In this document: in pieces, positions 15,594 through 22,731 of the stretch
Position numbering within the stretch: position 1 is the first letter of the stretch
Layout: the number at the start of each line of letters is the position of its first letter
Source of the DNA: Bacteroidota bacterium
GTDB taxonomy: Bacteria > Bacteroidota > Bacteroidia > Chitinophagales > UBA10324
Direction: 5' to 3'
NCBI GenBank assembly: GCA_014190575.1
Contig: BJGQ01000025.1
Span: 1 to 47,429, forward strand
DNA: 47,429 nt
The notes under the pieces: model-generated
What the model saw: the letters and a program-made list of their open reading frames with translations, nothing else
Told to the model about the DNA's origin: nothing
Databases searched by the model: none
Made by a program: the position numbers and the translations under genes

Positions 15594-16961
15594 ATGTACA
15601 TACATTTTATTGCAATGGGTGGTGCAGTAATGCACAATTTAGCATTGGCACTTCACACACAAGGACATAAAGTAACCGGTTCCGATGACGAAGTATTCGA
15701 CCCTGCACTCTCAAGATTAAAAAAAGCTGGAATTCTTCCCGATAATTTCGGATGGTTTCCGGAGAAAATAAATGCTGAATTGGATGCCGTTATTTTAGGT
15801 ATGCACGCACATGCTGATAATCCCGAATTGGCAAAAGCAAAATCTTTGGGATTGAAAATTTATTCTTTTCCAGAATATATCTACGAACAAAGCAAGAATA
15901 AAAAGCGCCTGGTGATTGGTGGCAGTCATGGAAAAACTACTATAACTTCCATGATTATGCATGTATTGAAAGCAACCGGAAAAGATTTTGATTACATGGT
16001 GGGTTCGAAACTCGAAGGATTTGAGTTGATGGTGAAACTGACCGACTCCGCTCCTGTTATTATTTTAGAAGGAGATGAATATCCTGATTCCGCGTTGAAC
16101 AAAACTCCGAAATTTTTATTGTACAAACCGGATATTGCATTTATCAGCGGCATTGCATGGGACCATATTAATGTGTTCCCGACTTTTGAAAATTACTGCG
16201 AGCAGTTTCAATTTTTTTTAGATATGGTTCCTGCGGATGGAAAAATTATTTACAATATTGAAGATGCAAAAGTGAAAAAAGTTGCTGATAAAACTTCAGC
16301 TACTTCTGAAAAAATTCCTTACCAAACTCCGGAATATGTAATTGAAAATGGAACAACTTATTATCTACACAATGGAAATAAAACATCGCTACAGGTTTTT
16401 GGTAAACACAATTTATCGAACATGGCTGGTGCTTATGAAGTTTGCAAACAGTTAGGTATAACAGAAACAGAATTTTTTTCTGCCATTAAAACTTTCAAAG
16501 GAGCTGCAAATCGTTTGGAAAAAATTGCGAGTAATAATCAGGTTACAGTTTTTAAAGATTTTGCCCACTCTCCTTCTAAGTTGAAAGCAACTATTTCGGC
16601 AGTGAAGGAACAATTTGACGGGAGAAAAATTATTGCCTGCATGGAGCTGCATACTTACAGCAGTTTGAATAAGGAGTTTATTGCTGAATATAAAAACTGC
16701 ATGGATGGCGCTGATGTGAAAGTTGTTTTTTTTAATCCGCACACTATTGAATTAAAACGGTTGGAAAAAATTACCAATGAAGAAGTGAAGAAATTATTTG
16801 CTCACGATGATTTGGTTGTGCTGAATATAAAGGATGAGATAGAAAATTTTCTGCATCAACAGAATTTTACAAATTCAGTTTTATTGCTCATGAGCAGCGG
16901 AACTTTTGATGGAATGAATCTGCCTGATATGATTCAGTTTGTGTTAAAAAAGACTGCGTAA
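15594..16961 (+). CDS. mpl: UDP-MurNAc tripeptide ligase Mpl (murein recycling)
   Basis: 455 residues, typical of Mpl, which joins recycled L-Ala-D-Glu-meso-DAP to UDP-N-acetylmuramate so that cell-wall peptides re-enter peptidoglycan synthesis. The N-terminal domain reads IHFIAMGGAVMHNLALAL, the family's near-invariant start. The ATP-binding loop is GGSHGKTTITSM (about 108-119), followed by EGDEYPDSALN, the Mur ligase metal/substrate stretch, and HNLSNMAGA. The C-terminal domain carries DFAHSPSKLKATISAV. It begins at ATG 15594 after AAAGG. It faces away from the small lipoprotein gene; an exonuclease gene with its own promoter follows. Confidence 0.95.
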   Translation: MYIHFIAMGGAVMHNLALALHTQGHKVTGSDDEVFDPALSRLKKAGILPDNFGWFPEKINAELDAVILGMHAHADNPELAKAKSLGLKIYSFPEYIYEQSKNKKRLVIGGSHGKTTITSMIMHVLKATGKDFDYMVGSKLEGFELMVKLTDSAPVIILEGDEYPDSALNKTPKFLLYKPDIAFISGIAWDHINVFPTFENYCEQFQFFLDMVPADGKIIYNIEDAKVKKVADKTSATSEKIPYQTPEYVIENGTTYYLHNGNKTSLQVFGKHNLSNMAGAYEVCKQLGITETEFFSAIKTFKGAANRLEKIASNNQVTVFKDFAHSPSKLKATISAVKEQFDGRKIIACMELHTYSSLNKEFIAEYKNCMDGADVKVVFFNPHTIELKRLEKITNEEVKKLFAHDDLVVLNIKDEIENFLHQQNFTNSVLLLMSSGTFDGMNLPDMIQFVLKKTA

Positions 16962-17023
16962 TTTTTCTTTCAACATTCTATTACTAAAAATATTTTACTG
17001 TTCAGCTATAAAGCAAATTCGTT

Positions 17024-17031
17024 TAGGTTTG
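17024..17031 (+). promoter_or_regulatory. -7 element of the exonuclease gene
   Basis: TAGGTTTG, an exact TAnnTTTG match, 16 bases before ATG 17048. Confidence 0.6.
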
Positions 17032-17047
17032 CGTTCGCAAAAAAATT

Positions 17048-17806
17048 ATGAATTTAAATTTAACAAAGCCCCTCGCGTTTATTGATTTGGAAACTACCGG
17101 AATGGATTTTTCAAAAGACCGTATTGTTGAAATTGCTGTTGTGAAAGTGATGCCTTCGGGTGAAGTGCTCGAATATTGCGAACGCATTAATCCACTGATT
17201 CCAATTCCTGCTGAAGTGGTAGCCATTCATGGAATCACAAACGATGCAGTGAAAGATTGCCCTTCGTTTCCGCAGGTTGCTCAGAAATATTTCGACATTA
17301 TTAATGACAGCGACTGGAGTGGATACAACAGCAGTCGGTTTGATTTTCCATTTATGACTGAAGAGTTTGGTCGCGCCGGATTTTTGTTTGATAATACAGG
17401 CCGCAGAATGGTGGATGTGCAACGGATTTTTCACTTGATGGAGCCACGGAATCTTTCAGCAGCATACAAATATTATTGCGAGAAAAATTTAGATAACGCA
17501 CACAGTGCATTGGCTGACACCCGCGCAACTTTTCAAATACTTGAATCGCAACTTGACCGTTACAGTGATAAAATAAAAAACGATATTGACTTCTTACACA
17601 AGTTCACCAAGGATGGCGACTTCGTTGACATGGGACGAAAAATGTATTTCAACAAGGGCATCGAGACTTTCAATTTCGGAAAACATAAAGGTGTGCCGGT
17701 AAAAGATGTTTTTAAAAAGGAACCCAATTACTATGATTGGATAATGAAGAGCGATTTCCCACTCGACTTCAAAGAAAAAATTAAAGCAATAAAAGAGCGT
17801 ATTTAA
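17048..17806 (+). CDS. DnaQ-like 3'-5' exonuclease
   Basis: 252 residues. The DEDDh exonuclease motifs are complete: ExoI AFIDLETTGMD (with the D-x-E pair), ExoII YNSSRFDFPFM and ExoIII HSALADTRAT (His and Asp). Residues from about 195 form a C-terminal module, FNFGKHKGVPVKDVF and YYDWIMKSDFP, seen in exonuclease X-type proteins of Bacteroidota. It probably trims 3' ends of DNA in repair; no polymerase gene is nearby to suggest a proofreading subunit. The next gene starts 37 bases downstream at a TTG codon. Confidence 0.92.
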   Translation: MNLNLTKPLAFIDLETTGMDFSKDRIVEIAVVKVMPSGEVLEYCERINPLIPIPAEVVAIHGITNDAVKDCPSFPQVAQKYFDIINDSDWSGYNSSRFDFPFMTEEFGRAGFLFDNTGRRMVDVQRIFHLMEPRNLSAAYKYYCEKNLDNAHSALADTRATFQILESQLDRYSDKIKNDIDFLHKFTKDGDFVDMGRKMYFNKGIETFNFGKHKGVPVKDVFKKEPNYYDWIMKSDFPLDFKEKIKAIKERI

Positions 17807-17843
17807 ATTCACCCGCGAAAAGGAAATTAAAAAACAGTTTCAG

Positions 17844-18581
17844 TTGAAAGACAGTCTCGTCATTATTCCTACTTACAACGAGAAAGAAAATATCACTCGA
17901 ATGGTGAGCGAAGTATTTTCTCTTTCACCGGATGTTCATTTATTAATTATTGATGATGGCTCACCCGATGGAACTGCTGCGATTGTTAAAAATTTACAAA
18001 CACAATTCCCCAACAGGTTATTCTTAGTGGAGCGCACAGGAAAATCAGGATTGGGCACTGCATACATTCTTGGTTTTAAATGGGCTCTCGAAAAAAATTA
18101 TCAATTCATTTTTGAAATGGATTGTGATTTCTCCCATCCACCAAAAGATTTATTGCGCTTGCATGAAGAAGCATTAAAAGGAACTGCTGTTGTTATTGGT
18201 TCAAGATATTGTAAGGGGGGAAAAGTAAAGAACTGGCCAATTGGCAGAATTCTGATGTCGTATTTCGCAAGTGTGTATGTTCGCATTATTACATGGATGC
18301 CTGTAACAGATACTACTGCAGGATTTGTTTGCTACAAGAAGGAATTTTTAGAGAAACTCGATTTCAATAAAATTACTTTCATCGGATATGCATTTCAGAT
18401 TGAAATGAAATTTGCAGCATGGCGACTTGGTTTTAAGATGAAGGAAATTCCTATCACTTTTACTGACCGTGTGGAAGGTGCTTCTAAAATGAGCAAAGGA
18501 ATTTTCAAAGAAGCCATTCTCGGTGTATTGAAAATGAAATGGAAAAGTTTATCAAGCAGAAATGCTTACAGGAAAGAATAA
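17844..18581 (+). CDS. Polyprenol-phosphate mannose synthase-like glycosyltransferase (GT2)
   Basis: 245 residues. The GT2 Rossmann half is plain: LVIIPTYNEKENI, LIIDDGSPDGTA, then GKSGLGTAYILGFKWAL and the metal-binding EMDCDFSHPP (DxD-like), GSRYCKGGKV and a DRVEGASKMSKGI end. This matches dolichyl/polyprenyl-phosphate mannosyltransferases, which charge a lipid carrier for later sugar transfer across the membrane. It has no C-terminal membrane helices, so it is a soluble DPM1-type. The only sensible start is TTG 17844, since no ATG precedes the first beta strand; AAAGGAAATTAAA lies upstream. A second gene of this kind sits at 42936. Confidence 0.92.
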   Translation: MKDSLVIIPTYNEKENITRMVSEVFSLSPDVHLLIIDDGSPDGTAAIVKNLQTQFPNRLFLVERTGKSGLGTAYILGFKWALEKNYQFIFEMDCDFSHPPKDLLRLHEEALKGTAVVIGSRYCKGGKVKNWPIGRILMSYFASVYVRIITWMPVTDTTAGFVCYKKEFLEKLDFNKITFIGYAFQIEMKFAAWRLGFKMKEIPITFTDRVEGASKMSKGIFKEAILGVLKMKWKSLSSRNAYRKE

Positions 18582-18584
18582 GCA

Positions 18585-18596
18585 GGCAGTAAACAG
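18585..18596. repeat. Copy of the typA-mrp intergenic word
   Basis: GGCAGTAAACAG, in the non-coding gap right after the glycosyltransferase stop, resembles GGCAGTAAGCAG at 3176-3187. Short and imperfect, but located in the same kind of position. Confidence 0.35.
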
Positions 18597-18679
18597 TCCC
18601 GACTTTAGGTCCGGAAGCTTTGATAAGCAATTTACTGAATTTGCAATTGATATTTTCTTAACAAACTATTTTTTCTTCA

Positions 18680-19213
18680 ATGAATATTCGCGACGAAATA
18701 TTAAAAGAACATTCAAAAAAACAATCAGAAAAAATTGCCGCTTATATTGGTTCAGATGAAAAGCGATTTATTGAACTGATGAATTTATTTTTAGGAGATA
18801 TTTATCGCGTTACCCAACGAGCCGCTATGATTGTCAGTATTTGTGCTGAAAGAAATCCAAAACTCATTGAGCCGTTTCTTTCAAAGATGGTAAATAATCT
18901 GAATGAAAGAGTTCACGATGCTGTGAAACGAAATACACTTCGCATATTTCAATTTATCGAATTACCAAAAAAGTTATGGGGTAAAACTGCTGGTATATGT
19001 TTTCGTTTTTTAATGGATGCTAACGAACCAATTGCAGTCAAAGTTTTTGCAATGTCCGTTTTAAGCAACATTTGTAAATACGAACCTGAATTAAAAAACG
19101 AATTAAAATTGGTTCTGGAAGACCAGCTCGAAAATGCAAGTGCCGGTTTTAAAGCGAGAGCACAAAAAGTTTTAAACGGAAATAATATTAGCTATAAATT
19201 CATTTCAAAATAA
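18680..19213 (+). CDS. HEAT-like helical repeat protein of unknown role
   Basis: 177 residues, nearly all alpha-helical, with repeating pairs of amphipathic helices of HEAT/ARM style: YRVTQRAAMIVSICAERN, NERVHDAVKRNTLRIFQFI and IAVKVFAMSVLSNICKYEP. There is no signal peptide, so it is cytoplasmic and probably binds a protein or nucleic acid. I know similar small proteins in Bacteroidota but no assigned function. TATTTTTT (18667-18674) lies 5 bases before the ATG with TTG 17 bases further up, a weak leaderless promoter. It converges with the cysteine peptidase gene, 21 bases between stops. Confidence 0.72.
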   Translation: MNIRDEILKEHSKKQSEKIAAYIGSDEKRFIELMNLFLGDIYRVTQRAAMIVSICAERNPKLIEPFLSKMVNNLNERVHDAVKRNTLRIFQFIELPKKLWGKTAGICFRFLMDANEPIAVKVFAMSVLSNICKYEPELKNELKLVLEDQLENASAGFKARAQKVLNGNNISYKFISK

Positions 19214-19234
19214 AATTTTAAACACAAAAACTAC

Positions 19235-20500
19235 TTATCCTCTATGTGTCGGAAACTGATTCCAGAGATTTTTAATTACATCTTTATGAATGGTGATGTC
19301 AACCATTTTCAATTTAACATAATCTTCATCGAAATAATAGTAACCGAAACTTTCATTGCCTTCGCCAACATTGCGAGAACCCGAACCTGAATCTTTTATC
19401 AGGTACCAATCCTTTCCATTCTTTTGTAGGTAACCAACCAGGTGCAAACCATGATCATCGGTTGTTGTTCCGTTATTGAAACGGAATTGACGAGCATTTT
19501 CATCAATAAATTCTGACGGACAATCGAATGATGGAATCATGCACACATTGTTCATATTATAACCGGGTTCGCTCACATCTCCACCAACAGTTATGCTGTA
19601 ACCGGCGCGAATTCCCCTCTTGATAATTGCCATGAAAGTATCGAGTGGAACATTGTAGTAAGTACTGTCGTGCCACCAATTATCAGCCACTTTGTATTCC
19701 ATTTGGGTGTAGTATGGTTTTTCCATCAGCGAAATCACATCAACATAATCATCCATGTTCAGCTTACATACTTGCGATAGAAATTCTTTTGGTGTGTAAA
19801 CTTTTTTCTGCCATGTAACACTTGTTGGCGGGGTGCCGATGTAGTGATTCAAAATAGATTTAATGGTTGCTATTATTTCATCTTCATTCCATGCGTTTGA
19901 TTCTTTCACACTTTTCAAATAGGTTTTCATTTCGGTCATCATTGTTGTGTGATTATAAATTTTCACATCGCCGGTGTATCCCGGAAAATCTTCGTAAGGC
20001 ACACAACCATATTCTTTATATACTCTTTTTACCGCATTAGCTTCACTTCCTTCATCGAAATTGCTTTCGCCGCGTGTGTCAATAAATCCTTTTGCCTTCT
20101 GCACATATTCCCAGTACACTGTGAACAATTGTGAGAGTGAAATATTTTGCTTGGTCAGGCGATTGATTTCAGTTTCGTAATAAGAGGTGGTAGAAAAACT
20201 CCAGCAGGTTCCGGTGTTTCCCTGAGATATTGGTGTGTTGCGAAACACAGAAGTGAATTGCGAAGGAGATGTAGGAACATCTAAACCGGTGGGGTCCATT
20301 TTAAAATACTTCTGCATTTTGGGTGGAGCTTTTTTCTCCGACTCATCTGTGATGCCTCGCATAATTGTATTTTGGTAATAGCCGGCTTTGTATTCTTTGT
20401 AGGTTGCTTTGTCATGGCGGTTTTGCGCCAAAGAGTTGCTTGTGAATAGTGAATTGTGAATTGTGAAAATGGAGAGTACGGTGAAAAGAAATTTATTCAT
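19235..20500 (-). CDS. Exported C1 family cysteine peptidase (bleomycin hydrolase-like)
   Basis: 421 residues. A signal peptide (MNKFLFTVLS, then hydrophobic, cleavage near SLAQ) sends it out of the cytoplasm, unlike classical PepC/bleomycin hydrolase. The papain-type active site shows the oxyanion Gln and nucleophile in Q93GNTGTC99WSFSTTSYYETE. A likely catalytic His is H350 in DDHGLHLVGYL, and the third residue, usually Asn in N-S-W-G, appears as Asp370 in LIKDSGSG. Part of the signal peptide, IHNSLFT, is encoded by a repeat word (20442-20468) seen in non-coding gaps of such genomes. The substrate is not known; aminopeptidase activity is the family expectation. Confidence 0.87.
   Translation of the reverse strand: MNKFLFTVLSIFTIHNSLFTSNSLAQNRHDKATYKEYKAGYYQNTIMRGITDESEKKAPPKMQKYFKMDPTGLDVPTSPSQFTSVFRNTPISQGNTGTCWSFSTTSYYETEINRLTKQNISLSQLFTVYWEYVQKAKGFIDTRGESNFDEGSEANAVKRVYKEYGCVPYEDFPGYTGDVKIYNHTTMMTEMKTYLKSVKESNAWNEDEIIATIKSILNHYIGTPPTSVTWQKKVYTPKEFLSQVCKLNMDDYVDVISLMEKPYYTQMEYKVADNWWHDSTYYNVPLDTFMAIIKRGIRAGYSITVGGDVSEPGYNMNNVCMIPSFDCPSEFIDENARQFRFNNGTTTDDHGLHLVGYLQKNGKDWYLIKDSGSGSRNVGEGNESFGYYYFDEDYVKLKMVDITIHKDVIKNLWNQFPTHRG
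20442..20468. repeat. Tandem GTGAAT(A/T)GTGAA word inside a signal-peptide region
   Basis: GTGAATAGT, GAATTGTGAA and TTGTGAA form three imperfect tandem copies of a 9-10-base word. On the coding (minus) strand they give the residues FTIHNSLFTS of the peptidase signal peptide. The same word style occurs in intergenic repeats at 32329-32481. Confidence 0.6.
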
Positions 20501-20519
20501 GTGTGATTTTTAAGTGGAG

Positions 20520-20527
20520 CGAATGTA
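20520..20527 (-). promoter_or_regulatory. -7 element of the cysteine peptidase gene
   Basis: Minus-strand TACATTCG, the TTCG variant, 19 bases before ATG 20500. Confidence 0.5.
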
Positions 20528-20639
20528 TGGTAAAATGAATATTAGAGAAATATGATTCTTATGAAAGTAATTATCTGCTGGAAAACTTACTAAGTCTTTT
20601 AGTATTAGAAAGTTTATTGAGAAATAGAAGTTGAATAAA

Positions 20640-21875
20640 TTATTCAACACTTTGCTTCACTATACTTTTTGCTGCAACAAATCCACTCGTCCAAGCGTGC
20701 TGAAAATTATAGCCACCTGTAATACCATCAACATCTAAAATTTCTCCGCCAAAATATAGTCCCGAATATTTTTTACTCATCATGGTGTTTGCATCAATTT
20801 CACTTAATGCAATTCCACCTGCGCTTACAAACTCTTCTTTGAAAGTTGTTTTTCCCTCGGCGTGCATTTCATAAGCACAACAATTTTTCGCGAGTTTATT
20901 AATTGCTGCGCTTGTTAAATCGCTCCATCTTTTCGTATCATCTATTCCGGATTCTGATAACATGAACTCCCATAATCGAGAAGCAAGTCCGGTGAAATTT
21001 CCGTTCGCAGGTTTCTTAGCAGGAAATAATTTTCGTTGTTCGTGAATCTGTTTTACAAATGTTGGCTCATTGAATTCTGAACACCAGTTTATAATAACTG
21101 AAAATTTATAATTCAATTTTTCCAAATCTCTTGCTGCAAAAGCTGACAATCGCAATACAGCCGGACCACTCAATCCCCAATGAGTAATGAGTATTGGTCC
21201 TTCAGATGAAAGTTTTGTTCCGGCAATTTTTACAGATGCATTTGGAGCAGCTATGCCCATCAGATTATTTAACGGATGCTTTGGAAAATTGAAAGTAAAT
21301 AAGGAAGGAACCGGAGTTTCTATTTTCAAATTCAGATTCTTTAACCAATCAAACTGATTTAATTTTTGAAAACCTCCGCAGGCAATTAGCAAAAAATCTG
21401 AATGAATAATTTCTCTATTCTTAAAACTTATATCGAAACCATTTTCAAGCGACTCAATTTTTTCAACTGAATGATAAAGTTGCAATACAACTTTATAATC
21501 ATTCATCTCTTTGATTAAACAATCAATAATTGTTTGCGAGCTGTTTGATTGCGGAAACATTCTTCCATCGTCTTCGGTTTTTAAAGCCACTCCCCTGCTT
21601 TCAAACCACTCAATCGTATCGGTTGTAAAAAACTGATGAAAAGACTTCCGCACAAATCGCTCACCACGCGGATAACATTTTGCCATTTCATCAATATCAA
21701 AACACGCACGCGTGACATTGCATCGGCCGCCTCCGCTCACTTTTACTTTTTGCAAAACACTTCCACCCTTCTCTGCAATAATTACTTTCAATAAAGGATT
21801 CATTCGCGCAGCATTTACCGCACAAAAAAATCCTGCTGCACCTCCGCCGATCACAATTAGTTTTTTAGCAATCAT
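20640..21875 (-). CDS. HI0933/YhiN-type FAD-dependent oxidoreductase
   Basis: 411 residues from ATG 21875. The FAD-binding dinucleotide motif is IVIGGGAAGFFCAV at the N-terminus, followed by the family signature KVSGGGRCNVT. The middle carries SSEGPILITHWGLSGPAVLRLS, and the end GLYFGGEILDVDGITGGYNFQHAWTSG, both diagnostic of this family. Members are widespread flavoproteins of unconfirmed activity. The longer TTG start at 21893 is excluded because that TTG is itself the end of a TACATTTG promoter element. It is preceded by its own promoter and followed by the peptidase on the same strand after a 139-base gap. Confidence 0.93.
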   Translation of the reverse strand: MIAKKLIVIGGGAAGFFCAVNAARMNPLLKVIIAEKGGSVLQKVKVSGGGRCNVTRACFDIDEMAKCYPRGERFVRKSFHQFFTTDTIEWFESRGVALKTEDDGRMFPQSNSSQTIIDCLIKEMNDYKVVLQLYHSVEKIESLENGFDISFKNREIIHSDFLLIACGGFQKLNQFDWLKNLNLKIETPVPSLFTFNFPKHPLNNLMGIAAPNASVKIAGTKLSSEGPILITHWGLSGPAVLRLSAFAARDLEKLNYKFSVIINWCSEFNEPTFVKQIHEQRKLFPAKKPANGNFTGLASRLWEFMLSESGIDDTKRWSDLTSAAINKLAKNCCAYEMHAEGKTTFKEEFVSAGGIALSEIDANTMMSKKYSGLYFGGEILDVDGITGGYNFQHAWTSGFVAAKSIVKQSVE

Positions 21876-21890
21876 TTCTTTCAATTCCGA

Positions 21891-21898
21891 CAAATGTA
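21891..21898 (-). promoter_or_regulatory. -7 element of the flavoprotein gene
   Basis: Minus-strand TACATTTG, exact consensus, 15 bases before ATG 21875. It overlaps and so rules out the alternative TTG start. Confidence 0.65.
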
Positions 21899-21969
21899 AA
21901 ATTGTGTGATAAGTGTTTTAACTATTTCTGTTTATCATTCTTTTACTTTGCTGAATAACATTGATACTG

Positions 21970-22564
21970 ATGCCAAAAAATTTTCTGATTATTTATGCGC
22001 ATCCGAATCCTGAGAGTTTTAATTCAGCAGTTAAAGACAAAGTAGTTTCAACTTTAACTTCTGGAAATATTTCTTATCAGTTAATTGATTTGTACAAGGA
22101 GAATTACAATCCGGTTTTTTCCTCGAGGAACTAAAAGGAAAACTGACTGATGAAATAAAAAAACATCAGCAATTAATTACCGATGCAACACATATCATTT
22201 GCATTTTTCCGGTTTGGTGGTTTCGCGCTCCAGCAATATTGGAAGGGTTTATTGATAAAACATTTGTTCCGGGTTTTGCTTATCGCTTCAAACAAATTAT
22301 CGGTAAGTATGGAATTCCGGTTCTGCTATTAAAAGAAAAAAAGTGTTGGCAATTATTACTCATGGTGCTCCGGCATTGCCTGTAAAGATTTTGTATGTGA
22401 ATGCAGTAAAGTATCGGTTTCTATTGGGTTTTCTTAGTTTTTGTTTCAATCTTTTCAAGTGTAAAATTGTTCAGTTGTGATCGGTTCCATTCATAAATAT
22501 TCGGCAACGGAATAGATATTTAGCACGGGTAGAAAAATTAATTCACAACAGAATCAAGAATTGA
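21970..22564 (+). pseudogene. NAD(P)H-dependent oxidoreductase (flavodoxin-fold, NQO/YwrO-like), decayed
   Basis: ATG 21970 opens a reading frame (MPKNFLIIYAHPNPESFNSA) that ends early at TAA after NPVFSSRN. The family sequence resumes in another frame at 22125 (EELKGKLTDEIKK, then HIICIFPVWWFRAPAILEGF and GFAYRF), and shifts again at about 22341 in a run of seven A to give VLAIITHGAPALPVKILY. An in-frame TGA (22478-22480) then interrupts QL-SVPFINIRQRNRYLARVE, which runs to TGA 22564. Both shifts fit the loss of one base. The intact ancestor would be a soluble FMN flavoprotein of about 195 residues that reduces quinones. With three lesions it is very unlikely to be only a sequencing artefact. 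Confidence 0.87.
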
Positions 22565-22731
22565 TATCAGAATTTTTTCTATTGTATTTTGTAGTAGAAT
22601 CGTAATGCAAAGCAATAGATTCAAAAGCTTTAAATATTTAAATATTTTTTTATGCGCAAGCAGACCTTAAAAAATAAATAGCTTCAGTTTTTTTAAAAAT
22701 TACCTCATACATTTTTATTTATTATTACAGC
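22565..22731. other. Non-coding AT-rich gap
   Basis: 167 bases between the pseudogene and the phosphatase gene with no open frame of note. It contains the 16-base palindrome AAATATTTAAATATTT (22632-22647) and a weak TACATTTT element (22708-22715), 16 bases before ATG 22732. Confidence 0.4.

Noticed and set aside
21876-21893. TTG start for the HI0933-type flavoprotein
   Set aside because: The codon overlaps the -7 element, and ATG 21875 gives a normal start just before the FAD motif.
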